Of a stretch of 64,000 nt of DNA, positions 11,887 through 22,592 are shown piece after piece (position 1 is the first letter of the stretch; every line of letters begins with the position of its first letter). Below the pieces are notes generated by a model. The model ran no database searches. It saw only the letters and a list, made by a program, of their open reading frames with translations, and was not told the DNA's origin. Made by a program: the position numbers and the translations under genes. Source of the stretch: Parasponia andersonii (lineage: Eukaryota > Streptophyta > Magnoliopsida > Rosales > Cannabaceae); assembly GCA_002914805.1 (NCBI GenBank), contig JXTB01000148.1, positions 1 to 64,000 on the forward strand. Reading direction: 5' to 3'.

Positions 11887-11988
11887 ATCTCCCCCTTTGG
11901 CATCTCTTAGACAAATATTTGATATGCCTGCAAAACAAGGTCAGTATCCAAAATCTAAAATCCAAATATGCTTTCTCCCCCTTTTGGA
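11887..11988 (-). promoter_or_regulatory. Two polypurine tracts of the Sirevirus
   Basis: The minus strand reads CCAAAGGGGGAGAT directly against the 3' LTR (about 11887-11900) and a second tract TCCAAAAGGGGGAGAAAG at 11971-11988. The adjoining tract primes plus-strand DNA synthesis. Repeated PPTs are a known Sirevirus trait. Confidence 0.85.
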
Positions 11989-12197
11989 CAAAAGATCCAA
12001 AGGTAAAGAAAAAACAAGTGATAAAAATTGTCAATCACAAAACAACTAATGAAACTAGAACATGTTGAAACATCAGAACACAAAAGAAATTAATCCTGCA
12101 GAAAATTAAACACACCCAAATTGTATCAAACTTATACAAACCAAGAAAATAAAAAAAAAAAAAAACAAAAAAGAAAATAGAAAGAAACACATAAAGA

Positions 12198-12914
12198 TCA
12201 AATATCATCCATGTCCACATCCAGCTTCTTTGCAATGGCAGCAACCAATTTCTCGATCTTTGTAAGCCTGGCTTCTTGACCTATGGATGTTATAACAGCA
12301 GTAGCAGTAGGACCTTGTGTGCCAATATCAGCAGTAGCTTCAAGCACTCCGTCAACTGGATCTTTCTCCTTAAGCTTGAACACGATGTTGGATGGAGTGG
12401 CTGTGAGGAACTCAGAGTCATACATGAGAGGGTGATGCTGTATCAGCCTCTTCTTGGGATGTTTGAGATTGCGAAGTTCACAAATCTGCTCAAAAATCAG
12501 TTGTCCCAAGTTTACTAATACACCTGTTCCAACATCATATAGAAAGCTAGCAATATCAAAGTGAATAGTTGGATAATGTGTGGTAGGTCTCCAATTGTGC
12601 ATAATAATCAGATGAAGTCTTCTGTACTTCAAGGTCAAATCAGTGACTTGAAGAATATTCTCGTTAGGCCACTTCTTCTTTGTCCCAAGGAACTCAGTTG
12701 CAACCATGTCTTCATCAAAAGATTTTTCAAACTCATCATGAGATCTCAAAGGTACACCAAGAAAATCAGAAATCACTTGAGGCGAGAAGTCATACACATG
12801 ATTTCTAACAAAGATCTTATGAAAGGTAATGGAATCAGGTTCATCAAATCCACCAGTAATATTAACATAGAATTCCTGAACTACCTGAGACACCAAACCT
12901 TTGTTTTTGAACAC
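12198..12914 (-). pseudogene. Envelope-like ORF of the Sirevirus, C-terminal part
   Basis: A 238-residue frame downstream of pol. It opens with VVQEFYVNITGG, then VRNHVYDFSPQVISDFLG, the pattern of the plant 'putative transposon protein'/envelope-like domain (FY.N...., V[RG]....FSP..I...LG) found in Sireviruses and in Athila/Tat elements. The middle has ILQVTDLTLKYRRLHLIIMHNW and FLYDVGTGVLVNLGQLIFEQI, also typical. The C-terminal 40 residues form a probable coiled coil (EARLTKIEKLVAAIAKKL). I see no signal peptide or clear fusion peptide, and its function is unknown in the family. Fossil, but this part is well preserved. Confidence 0.8.
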
Positions 12915-12923
12915 AGTATTATC

Positions 12924-13750
12924 TCATCCCTGATCTTCAATAGCTTTTAACACACCAATACTTAAAAAAGACTTAGAATTGATGTTTCTTTCAGGAATAA
13001 ACTGACATTGATCATAGACATTCATTGATGCACCAATTTCTTTCATGTAGTACCAAGGAGTAAAGGCATTATGAATATTATAACCTGGTGTGGGTGTTGT
13101 AGAAGTGTAAACACCCTTTGCCTTCACAGTTGCAGTGGCCTTCTTAGGTTTCTGTGTGGCTTGTTTGCAGGACTGGCTAGCAGACTTCTTAGAGGGTTGA
13201 GCAGTAAGAGTAGCCAATGAAGTAGCTACTTGTGTTGCAATATCAGGTTGATTCTGGCCAATAGCAGAGGGAATTACAGCATATGGGTGCTGTGTTGGAA
13301 TATCAAAAACAATAGGTGACTTCTCTGATTGTGTCGCAACAGGGGTTTGTAATTCAGTGGGTTTCAATGTTACAACAGCCTCTTTCTCAAGAACAGGTTC
13401 TAGAAGTGATGTTGCAGTAGGTGCTTCCATCAATTCATGATTATGAAGACTTGATTTAGAAGTCTTACCATCATCTCCTTTTCTCGGAACCGACTCATCT
13501 GTTGAACGAGCAATTGATTTCGAATTGGGGGAATGAGAAGAATCTCCTGAATCAGTTGGTTTCTGCGATTCGATGGGTTGTGATGGAAAAACTTCTGGTT
13601 CAGTCACCTTCTCCAGCAATGATGGCTTTGTTTTCACAGAGGTTGGCAAGACCACTGATTTCTACTTCTTGGCTGGCGGTGACCTTTTCCCCTTTCCTTT
13701 CAGAGCAGGAGCAAACTTGCTCTTTTTTCCTGATCTGACGTTAACCATAG
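12924..13750 (-). pseudogene. Envelope-like ORF of the Sirevirus, N-terminal low-complexity part
   Basis: A frame of 243 residues (12924-13655) rich in Ser, Thr, Pro, Lys, Ala and Val, ending with NAFTPWYYMKEIGASMNVYDQCQF-type sequence that leads toward the conserved domain at 12198-12914. Repeated VATQ/VATS-like words are encoded by DNA related to the palindrome TGTTGCAACA. Just upstream (about 13660-13750) lies a Lys-rich start-like region. Sirevirus envelope-like proteins commonly have such an unstructured basic N-terminal half. Fossil; no enzymatic motif. Confidence 0.7.
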
Positions 13751-14788
13751 CTGGCAGTTTCTGTAGGAACAGAGAAAACGAAAAACAAAAAAAAAAACAA
13801 GGAAAGAAAAAGGAAGAAGAAGAGACTACAGTTGAGACAATTTGAGATTTTAGGGTCGAAACAATCTGAATATATATATAATCCCTTAGTTACCCAAAAT
13901 TTGAAAAGAAAACAAATAAAAATTGGAGTCATAAAGCTTGGGAAATAACTGCCATGAATATTTTTGGAACATGTTCCAATATATAATGTCAGCATGTAGT
14001 TTTTCCATAAACCGCCTTTTTTTTTTAAAAGATCTGTAAATATCTCAAAATTATAACATACTTTATTTTGCCACAAAATCGAAATTTAATATGTATGGAA
14101 AGCTAGAATGAAAAATTGAAACAAATAAATTTATGTCAATCATAAATTAATTTTTAAAATAAACAGGACTTGCCAATTTTATCAAATAAAATTTTCGGAT
14201 TGCTTTTAGATTAATTAATCATCAAGGATTGAAAGACAACTGACTTACCTTAAAAATGTTGATCTCCACGAAATTCTATTCTAAATTTCAGGCTATAAGC
14301 GTATGCTGTGATTTTTTGAGCAGTACATCTTTGTTTATTGCTACTGTCCTTTTTTTTTTTTAATTTTTTATAACAACACAAAAATGAAGCACCCACAGTC
14401 AGTAGCTTTCACTCTATCACTGAGGTAGCCCTTTTCACATTGTAGATCGTCCTTCACTGTATTTGTGATACATAGCACCAAATTACTCATGGATAGCTTT
14501 CACACATCAGTTTAGGTAGTTTTTTTTGACTAGGGAGCCTTTTTTACAAAATTTTTCTAAAGATCAAACAAACAAAGGTTCATCAGTTAAAGTTCAATCT
14601 AAGATAATCCATCTTTCATCAATCAATCCAGAAATTTTATGAGATGAGATAACAAAGACTGTATATTAAAAAAATCAAATTATGATTAATAAAAATTCAT
14701 CTCTTTCAAAAATTTCTTTTAAACTTTCTACACAAAAAAATTTCAATTTCAAATGGCAAAAATTCGGCATAAAATAAAACAAAAATAT
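13751..14788. other. Sirevirus spacer between pol and envelope-like ORF
   Basis: About 1 kb of AT-rich non-coding DNA with T-runs. No frames with recognisable domains. Sireviruses usually have such a spacer here; the signals for expressing the downstream ORF are not visible to me. Confidence 0.5.
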
Positions 14789-17005
14789 TTACATAGAACA
14801 AATTTCCAAGGACTTCCTTAGGAAATCAAAACGCACAAAATCAAGTAGTTTAGTGAATGTGTCTGTAAGCTGGTTCTCTGTTGCAACATACTCCAAAACA
14901 ATGACATTATTTTCAATCAATTCTCTAATGAAATGATGATGAATATCAATATGCTTAGTCTTATAATGTTGCACTAGATTTTTAGAAATATTGATAGCAC
15001 TAGTGTTATCACAATATACTACTAAATTATCCAATTCAATACCGTAGTCCTTTAGCATCTGGTTCATCCACAACAGCTGTGTGCAACAACTCCCAGTAGC
15101 AATGTACTCAGCTTCGGCAGTCGACAAAGAGATAGAGTTCTGCTTTTTGCTGTGCCATGAAATCAAGTTATTCCCCAGGTAGAAACAACCTCCAGTTGTA
15201 CTTTTTCTGTCGTCAGCATTCCCTGTCCAATCTGCATCACTATAACCAACAAGATGAGTATTAGTTTCCTTTGAATACCAAATTTCATGATCAACAGTCC
15301 CATTAACATATCTAATGATTCTTTTTACAGCAAGAATATGAGACTCCTTAGGTCTATATTGATATCTAGCACAAACACCAACACTATAGGAAATATCAAA
15401 ACGGCTAGCTGTAAGATACAATAGACTTCCTATCATGCTCCTATAGAGCGTTAGATCAACATCAACACCATTTTCATCTTTGGTCAACTTGAGATTAGTA
15501 CTTATGGGAGTATTCATGTGTTTGGCAAATTCCGAACCGAATTTCTTCACAAGGTTTTTGGCGTATTTGGATTGAGATATGTAAATCCCATCTTCAAGTT
15601 GCTTAACGTGCAAACTTAGAAAAAATGTCATCTCGCCTACCATACTCATCTCGAACTCCTTCTTCATCTGGATAACAAATTCATGTACTTTATTGTCAGA
15701 TGTAGAACCAAAAACAATGTCATCAACATATATTTGAGCAATAATAATACCAAATTCAAAGTACTTGATGAACAAAGTTTTGTCTACTCCCCCTCTCTTG
15801 TAGCCTATTTCAATCAAAAAATTTGTTAACCTTTCATACCATGCCCTAGGTGCCTGTTTCAATCCACATAGTGCCTTTTTGAGTTTAAAAATATGGTTAG
15901 ATAAATATGGATCTTTAAAACCTTTAGGGTGTTCTATATAAGCTTTTTCATTCAAAATACCATTTAAAAATGTACTTTTTACATCCATTTGGTATAAAGT
16001 AAAGCCTATGAGACATGCAATGGCAAGAAGTAAGCGAATAGATTCCAATCTAGCAACGGGAGCAAATGTTTCATCGAAATCAATGCCCTCAACTTGTGTG
16101 TATCCTTGGGCAACTGACCAAGTTTTGTTTCTAATTATATTACCAAATTCATCAGATTTGTTCTTATAAATCCATTTGATTCCAATTACATTAGAATTCC
16201 TAGGTCTAGGTACAAGTATCCACACATCATTCCTAGTGAACTGTTCTAATTCCTCTTGCATTGCCTTTACCCAAAATTCATCTAATAGGGCTTCCTTAAT
16301 ATTTTTAGGCTCAATCATAGAGGTAAAGCACACATATTTTACCAGATTTATGTTTCTCCTCCTTGTGACCATCACATCATCAAGCTTACCTATAATAAGA
16401 TCAGAAGGATGATTTTTCTTCACCCTTGATGATGGTTCTCTTTTGATTGGATCATGAATATCCACTGAAGGTTCAGCAGATAATGTGTCTCTCTGTCCGG
16501 AGGATGTTGCAACATCTGATCCTGATGTTGTAACAAGTTTGTCTGGTCCTGTAACAGCATCAGGCTGAGTTGTAATATGTGAATCAGAAACAGGATTAAC
16601 AACAGCTTCATCAGTAAAGCTATGAATTTCATCTTCTTGTAAAAAATTTGTGAAATCTTTAAGATTATCAAGAACATTAGCAGATTCCATAATAGATTGA
16701 GTTCTCATGTTATAAACACGATAAGCTCTACTATTATTTGAATAACCTAGAAAAACACATACATCACTTTTAGCATCAAACTTACCCAAGTGTTCCCGAT
16801 AATTTAGAATATAATATGTACTCCCAAAAATATGAAAATAGCTTAGGTTAGATTTCTTACCACGCCAAATCTCATAGGGTGTTTTTGCTATACCTGGGCG
16901 CAAATAGACACGGTTAATGGTATAACACGCCGTGCTTATTGCTTCAGCCCACAATCTCTTAGATAGCTTCTTACTGTTGAGCATGACACGAGCCATTTCC
17001 TGCAA
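14789..17005 (-). pseudogene. Sirevirus pol: integrase C-terminus, RT, RNase H
   Basis: A 738-residue frame, the longest in the window. Order: integrase C-terminal region (about 1-105; AEAISTACYTINRVYLRP, KTPYEIWRGKKSNLSYFHIFG), a Ser/Thr/Val-rich linker (about 110-210), RT (about 235-480; GIKWIYKNK, DETFAPVARLESIRLLLAIA, LYQMDVKSTFLNG, catalytic box YVDDIVFGS), and RNase H (about 595-738; GYSDADWTG, STAEAEYIA, CDNTSAINISKN, TKHIDIHHHFI). These residues are the expected catalytic ones. The frame starts inside pol, so its first Met is not a true start. Part of a broken element. Confidence 0.9.
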
Positions 17006-17038
17006 AGTCCTATTTTTCCTATCTGCTACACCGTTTTT

Positions 17039-17386
17039 TTAAGGTGTTTTAAGTGCAAAAAATTCATGTGAAATACCATATTCATCACAAAAATCAGTAT
17101 AAACAGTGTTTTCAAATTCTTTACCGTGATCACTCCGAATTCTCACTATCTTGCAATTTTTCTCAGTTTTAAGTTTAACACATAATATTTTGAAAGCATC
17201 AAACGTGTCAGATTTCTCTCTTAAAAAATCTACCCAAGAGTACTTAGAAAAATCATCCACACACACAAAGACATAATGCTTACCTCTAATGCTTTCAACT
17301 TGAATAGGACCTATCAGATCCATATGAAGTAGCTCTAGCACCTTTGATATTGTAACATGTTGTACAACTTTGTGTGTAGTCTTCAA
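17039..17386 (-). pseudogene. Sirevirus integrase core
   Basis: A 115-residue frame with the catalytic core of a Copia integrase (rve fold): HMDLIGPIQVESIRGKHYVFVCVDDFSKYSWVDF contains the first two acidic positions, and VRIRSDHGKEFENT the region leading to the third. Followed by DEYGISHEFFALKTP, the usual segment before the conserved PQQNG motif. Integrase joins the cDNA to the target. Lies between the zinc-binding and RT parts, as expected in Copia elements. Confidence 0.88.
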
Positions 17387-18484
17387 TTATTTCCCAATTT
17401 GACAAGGTCCACATATACTTGGTGATTTTTTATCAAGACCTAATAATCCTCGAACAACACCTGTAGAGACAATCATTTTCAACATTTTAAAATTCAAATG
17501 ATCCAGTTTTTCATGCCACAAATCAATCTCATTCATGGATATACTATTACAGGTTTGTGGATTAGTCAAAGTATAACAATTTTCAGTGAATCTCAATCCT
17601 TCTAAAATAGAGTTCCCGCTTTTATCCATGACAACACATTTATCACAGGTAAAATTAACATAAAGATTCTGATCACAAATCTGACTTATGCTAATCAAGT
17701 TAGCCTTAAGTCCTTCGACATGCAAAATATTCTTCAATCTAGGGAACCCTTCAACATTGAGAGTTCCTCTTCCAAGAACTCTTCCTTTCACACCATCACC
17801 AAAAGTCACAAGATTAGAAGCATCTTCCTTGTAATTTTCCAGTATGGATTTGTCACCTGTCATGTGTCTAGAACACCCACTATCAAAGTACCAAGCATTA
17901 GTAGCATATGTTCTAAAACACGTAAAAACTCCAAAATAATTGAGTTCAGATTTTTTTATCCAAACTTTTCTTATTTTATTTGAAAGTTCTATCTTTTTCC
18001 TATCTGTTTTTCTTTGGAAAGGAATCATATGTGAAAAATATTTATTTTCTAAAAAATTCATCAATGTAAAACACCAAGGTCTGATATGACCTTTAACACC
18101 ACAAAAGTGACAAGTTGGAATAAACTTACCATACTTACCTATCGAACCAGATGCTGCTGATTTATGGTGTGTTGCAACATCAACACAATTACCTGTAACT
18201 TGTGATGGTGAAGCAATTTTATTCTGTGGTGCAACATCGATACTTGTTCCTGCACCAGAGTTAGAAACTGAACTCTTAATAAAAATAGTTTTGGAGTTAG
18301 AGTGCTCATCTTTAAATCTGAGTCCTTTATGATCAGAACTGGATTTTCCAATTGTCAGAATATGATCCAAATTAGAAGTCCCTGAATTCAATATTTTTAA
18401 GGACTTTTGAGTCCTTTCAAGTTCAGCTGAGACTTCTTTTAATTTTGCTTCTTTTTCAGCAAGCAAAGCCTCCAATTTCTGCAC
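17387..18484 (-). pseudogene. Sirevirus gag C-terminus, protease and pre-integrase region
   Basis: A 365-residue frame. Residues about 1-35 form a coiled coil (LEALLAEKEAKLKEVSAELERTQ is the repeat pattern). A Ser/Val/Ala/His-rich linker follows (about 60-120), then a CCHC zinc knuckle CHFCGVKGHIRPWC (about 126-139). The protease-like region shows WYFDSGCSRHMTGD (about 198-212; DSGxSxHMTGD is the Copia aspartic protease hallmark). Then LKNILHVEGLKANLISISQICD and LWHEKLDHLNFKML, the GAG-pre-integrase domain, and CGPCQIGK at the end. The order matches Sirevirus gag-pol. Fossil. Confidence 0.88.
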
Positions 18485-18728
18485 TTTTTTTTTTCTGAAT
18501 TATCCTTATACTGAATAAGGGCAGAAATTCTTATTTCAATGATCTGTTCTGATCAATCACTCTAATCCATTGAGAATATATATTCTTATATGATGCTTGA
18601 ATTGATTCTACATTCAGTTCAGATTCATCACTGTTAGAATCAGAATCAATATTGTGATCTTATTCTATTCCAGATGTTGTAGCAGAACTGCTCTGCGTAG
18701 CCTGTGTTGCAACACGACCTGCAAATTT

Positions 18729-19769
18729 CTACAAAGAACAAACATCATCTGAAATCAAAGAAACACCAAAGGCTACGTGATTACTTACATGGTTGTCATC
18801 TTCATCTTGACTACCTTCAGATTCTTCATCACTCCATTTAGTAGTCATAGCCTTTGTCTTTTTCTTCAAGGTATTGGCACACTCAGCTTGCACGTGGCCA
18901 TATCCCTCATATTCTCTACATTGAATCCCTTTCTTCTTATTAAAATCAGGTTTAGGAGAGGGCTTACCTTTGCTAGAATTATCAGGTTTTGACTTTTTGC
19001 TCATCTTCTTCAAGAACTTGCTGAAGTTCTTTGATAAGAAGGCAAGCTCGTCACTCTCTTCTTCACCTTCTTTATCGGTTAGTTCAGATACAGCCTTTAA
19101 AGCGATGGTTGTCTCCTTTTTTCTTTGCTTAATGTTCATCTCATAGGTCTGAAGAGATCCCATCAGCTCCTCAACTTTCATGGTGTCAAGGGTTTTGCTC
19201 TCATCTATTGCCGTGAGTTTTGGCTGAAACCTGTTAAGCAATGATCGAAAAATTTTTCTAACCATCTTTGTATCTGAAAAATATTTTCTGAGAGCAAAAG
19301 CTTCGTTTGGGATATTATAAAGCTTAGTGAAATATTCAGATAATGTTTCATCTTCTTTCATTTGCAATTCTTCAAATTTAGAGGTTAACATGATTAATTT
19401 GGTTCTTTTCATATCACCAGAACCCTCAAAGTGTGTTTACAAAATATCCCACGCCTCTTTTGCAGTTTTACAATTTGTCATCATCTTAATCTTAGTAGCA
19501 TCTACTCCATTTAATATAGCATGCAAAGCCTTAGAATTGTAATTAGCAAGTTTGTCATCATCAGATGACCATGTCAACTCACGTTTAATAATATCTTTTC
19601 CTTTGTCATCCTTAATAGTTAGAGGACTCCAACCACTAAGAACGGATCTCTAAGCTTTTTCATTAAGAGACTTAATGAAAGCTTTTATGTGTGCCTTCCA
19701 ATAGGAGTAGTTCATGCCATCAAGAAGTGGAGGGCGTGATATGGACCCATCTTCAGCAAGGAACGACAT
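18729..19769 (-). pseudogene. Sirevirus gag, N-terminal and capsid region
   Basis: This is the structural gag region that forms the particle. A likely gag start (MSFLAEDGSISRPPLLDG) lies at 19769, about 70 bp inside the 5' LTR, and reads into MNYSYWKAHIKAFIKSL, typical of plant Copia gag. The frame at 18729-19412 (227 residues) contains the UBN2-type capsid domain (LTSKFEELQMKEDETLSEYFTKL; RKIFRSLLNRFQPKLTAI; LMGSLQTYEM), then an acidic stretch, a Lys-rich segment and a zinc-knuckle-like segment (GYGHVQAEC). Broken; part of the best preserved element here. Confidence 0.88.
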
Positions 19770-19824
19770 ACCTGAAAAATCAGATCAAATATACTACAAG
19801 ATCTCACTAAAAATTTTAGTGTCC

Positions 19825-19837
19825 TGCTTTGATACCA
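19825..19837 (-). promoter_or_regulatory. Primer binding site of the Sirevirus
   Basis: The minus strand reads TGGTATCAAAGCA, complementary to the 3' end of initiator methionine tRNA, two bases inside the 5' LTR. Confidence 0.92.
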
Positions 19838-19839
19838 AT

Positions 19840-20961
19840 TGTTAGGTCCGTTTATCAGGTATTACTGAATAAATTAATTTCCAATTAATTATGTGAGGTG
19901 GTAATGCGGAAATTATAAAAATAATACAAGATATTTTTACTTAGTTCAATTACCTCCCGATAACCTACGTCCAAGGGGTCACGCCCAGATAATAAACACT
20001 ATTAGCAAAGTTTGAATGAATACAAACACTAATTTGACTTATATAATAAAATGACTGCCTCTTTTGATTGTCGCAATATAGATGTATTCCTTCACTAATA
20101 TGTCTAGCGAGCACCACTCATCTTAGGTTGATTTCGTTCTTTTAAAATCCCTTTAGGTACTTGAAGTCGATCTTCTTCTGAAGATAATCAGCACCTCTCC
20201 CGAAGCACTATCACTTAAACGACTAGGATACCTCCTAAGTCTAAAATATGGCTAAAAGAATTTTTTTTTTTTTAAAACTGAAAAATACAATAAGTAGTCT
20301 CTCTACATAAAGCTACTTTTGAGTGGCCTTTAAATAGAGAAGAGAGCAAACCTTCAAGTGTAAGATCTGCAAAATAATAATTAAGAGCATTTAATATTAA
20401 CTAGAAGACTTGCAAGATCAATCAAGTTTGTTACTAAACTTAGAAAATGGATCTGGAAAGTAGTTGCTAATTCTGTTCACTTGTTGCAACATGGTCTGTC
20501 AACCCAGTCATGTTGTAACATAAAAAGGAAACTTTCAGATTACTTTCCTGGTATAAAAATATAAGTTACTCAAACCTATTTAATAGCTAATAACACTAAT
20601 TAGAGTAACTTTAATCAATGAGAATCAATACAAATGAGTTAAGGAAACTTCCATAAAAGATATTATATATAAAATATTCAATTAAAGGAATTTCCTTAAT
20701 GAAATATAGACATATACTCAAAACCAATTTAGGAAAGAGTCACTTGCCCATTCCTTCTCAATTGAGTCCGTCTATGCATTAATATGATCAGATTTTTATG
20801 TTTGACAACTATACAAATCGTGACCTAAAGCATATAAAAGGAAAATATAGAAAATACTAAAAAACTTATTCAAGTCAAATATTTAGTCGCATGTTGTAAC
20901 ATGACCGTGAAACCAGTCATGTTGCAACATAAAAGTTGCCAACAGATTATTCGCTCTTTCA
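19840..20961 (-). repeat. 5' LTR of the Sirevirus
   Basis: A 1122-bp LTR that starts TGTTAGGTCCG on the plus strand and ends CTCTTTCA, then ATTCC. It carries TGTTGCAACA at 20482 and 20920 and the T variant TGTTGTAACA at 20511 and 20892. Confidence 0.93.
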
Positions 20962-22571
20962 ATTCCCTTGTGTATTGATTCAGAACTTGAATAGTTTGAG
21001 TACTCAATTTATAATTGACTTATAAATTAATTGTTCATTGGAAAATCATGAAACTCAAGGACAAAGATGTAATTAGAGATGTAAACGAAATATGACCTAT
21101 TTCCGATTATGAATTGTCTATAGGGGAATGACTAAATCAATAGACTGCTCGATGTTTTCTGAGTAAATTAATTTTATAATTTTAATAGTACAATTCTAGA
21201 TTTTTAGTGGAGTAATATTGGAATTAATAGATTGGAAAAATTAATTAAGGAGTTTAATTAATTATTATAATTTATTGTAACTTGAATTACAGGTCTATAA
21301 ATCTCCAATTTCACCTTTTATAAACATTGTACTAGATATTATATTATTTTATTATTGTACACTTTGTCTAGATAAGTTGTTTGTCGACAATAATTAATAA
21401 TTTTTATTAATTAATTAATTTAAATTTATAGAGAGATAAATTTCCTAATTTATTTAAAATTTAAATTTAAAAATATCTAATTATCTGATAATTAAATAAA
21501 CAGAAATTAAGAAACTGACTAAAAATAAAACAGTCTTTCTTAAAAAGTTATCTACTAATATATATATATATTAATTAGATTAATTAGTTATATATATAAG
21601 TTTACGCTTTAAAAAAAAAGTTACAGCCACAAGTTTATATATATATATATTAATTAATATGATTAATGAATTTATTTATTAAATAGTTGAATAAATATAT
21701 ATATATTTATATAAGGTGGAATCATAGTAGAAAGATATCCAAATTATTTTCTTCAGAGCCTCCGAAAATTGGAGAGAAAAAGAATAAAGTCTTTATATTC
21801 TCTGTAAAATGAACTCTTGCACAAGTTTAGATTGAAAGATCGTGGTTTAGAAGACAGAAAAACCAGGATCCGCTGATAGACTATAAAAGATATTAGAACT
21901 ATTCTCTTTGTATGTTTTTTTTATTTGTTATGAATTAATACTATGTACTCATATAGTTACTTATTTTGAGAAAATTTTGAATGTTACTCGGTCAATCTTC
22001 CGCTGCGAAATTTGTTTTAAAACCAATAGAAAACACTATTGTGGTAAAAGTATCCAAGCTTGATTTCTCCAAGAGTTCTTCAAGAAAAATCACTAAGAAC
22101 TAAGCTCCAAACTCTCTCTCAATTCAGTAAATTTTTGCTCTCCAAGATCCCTCTTAAAATTGTGTCCCCCTTTTATTTTAGTTATTCTCCAAGGTAAAAT
22201 TCAAGCACACTTAAAGATAGGTAGGTCACACTTCCATTAAATCATGAGAAATGAGCTATTTGGGCTATTCATGATCATTAATAATGTGTCCAGGCAGAGG
22301 GAGAGGCGCAGCCGCACTACAAAAGCTAGACCTCCCCTCCCAAGGGTGCACCAAGGGGTGTAAGGGCAACCCGATGCCCTTGTTGCTACCAATTTTACTC
22401 CTCTAGCTCTGTTTTTATCCCTTTTTTCTAACCAAATTGACACCAATTTCGAGTTTCTTCAATCTCCTAAAATAAAATACAAAATAAACATCAAAATAAC
22501 ACAAGATAATTGAGGATTTTACAAATAAATAAGATCAAAAATACTAATAAAAGGGCATAAATTGCACATCA

Positions 22572-22592
22572 ATAAATACCCCTAAACTTGAG
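22572..22592 (-). promoter_or_regulatory. Polypurine tract of the Tat-like element
   Basis: The minus strand reads CTCAAGTTTAGGGGTATT next to the LTR start at 22571. It marks that LTR as the 3' LTR of a minus-strand element. Confidence 0.65.

Larger units (their letters stand above)
10768..20961 (-). mobile_element. Sirevirus-type Copia retrotransposon with envelope-like ORF
   Basis: A 10,194-bp element on the minus strand, the innermost layer of the nest. Seen: a perfect 5-bp target duplication ATTCC (10763-10767, 20962-20966), LTRs of 1119 and 1122 bp, a PBS, two polypurine tracts, gag, pol in Copia order, and extra coding sequence after RNase H. Size, long LTRs, repeated PPTs and the 3' envelope-like ORF match the Sirevirus (SIRE/Maximus) lineage. 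LTRs differ by about 6-7% by eye, mostly transitions, suggesting insertion a few million years ago. Best preserved element here; broken, with only a handful of breaks. Confidence 0.93.
10168..22045 (+). mobile_element. LTR-like segment inserted in the Tat LTR, host of the Sirevirus
   Basis: The middle layer of the nest. It begins TTAGGGTTTATACCCTAA, the recognisable start of a large family of plant Copia-like or non-autonomous LTRs (usually TGTTAGGGTTTATGCCC), and ends near CTTCCGCTGCGAAATTTG (about 21999-22016), the usual LTR end of that family. Without the Sirevirus it is about 1.7 kb. No coding frames are present, so it could be a solo LTR or part of a non-autonomous element. Both boundaries are uncertain by some tens of bases, and I could not define a clean target duplication. 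Confidence 0.5.
9309..22571 (-). mobile_element. Tat-like Gypsy LTR (minus), split by nested insertions
   Basis: The outermost layer of a nest. On the minus strand the LTR starts TGATGTGCAATTTATG (22571) and ends TTGATATTGTGCA (9309). A polypurine tract (AGTTTAGGGGTATTTAT) lies just upstream, which marks this as a 3' LTR. Its two parts (9309-10167 and about 22046-22571) total about 1.4 kb once the inserted DNA is removed. The text resembles long LTRs of plant Tat/Ogre-like or large non-autonomous Gypsy elements: a GAAGA-rich middle and a TGTACGACAACCCC-like end. The body of the element (22593-23290) is largely lost. Confidence 0.65.

Noticed and set aside
12276-12950. Plus-strand frames over the Sirevirus envelope-like ORF
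   Set aside because: Opposite-strand shadows with no domain; the minus strand carries the recognisable protein.
10768-20961. CRISPR-like array from recurring TGTTGCAACA
   Set aside because: Irregular spacing, a 10-bp repeat, inside a plant retrotransposon; no CRISPR features.
22237-22446. 69-residue minus-strand frame with Cys, Arg and Leu
   Set aside because: It lies inside the split Tat-like LTR and has no domain; chance frame in a GC-richer LTR patch.
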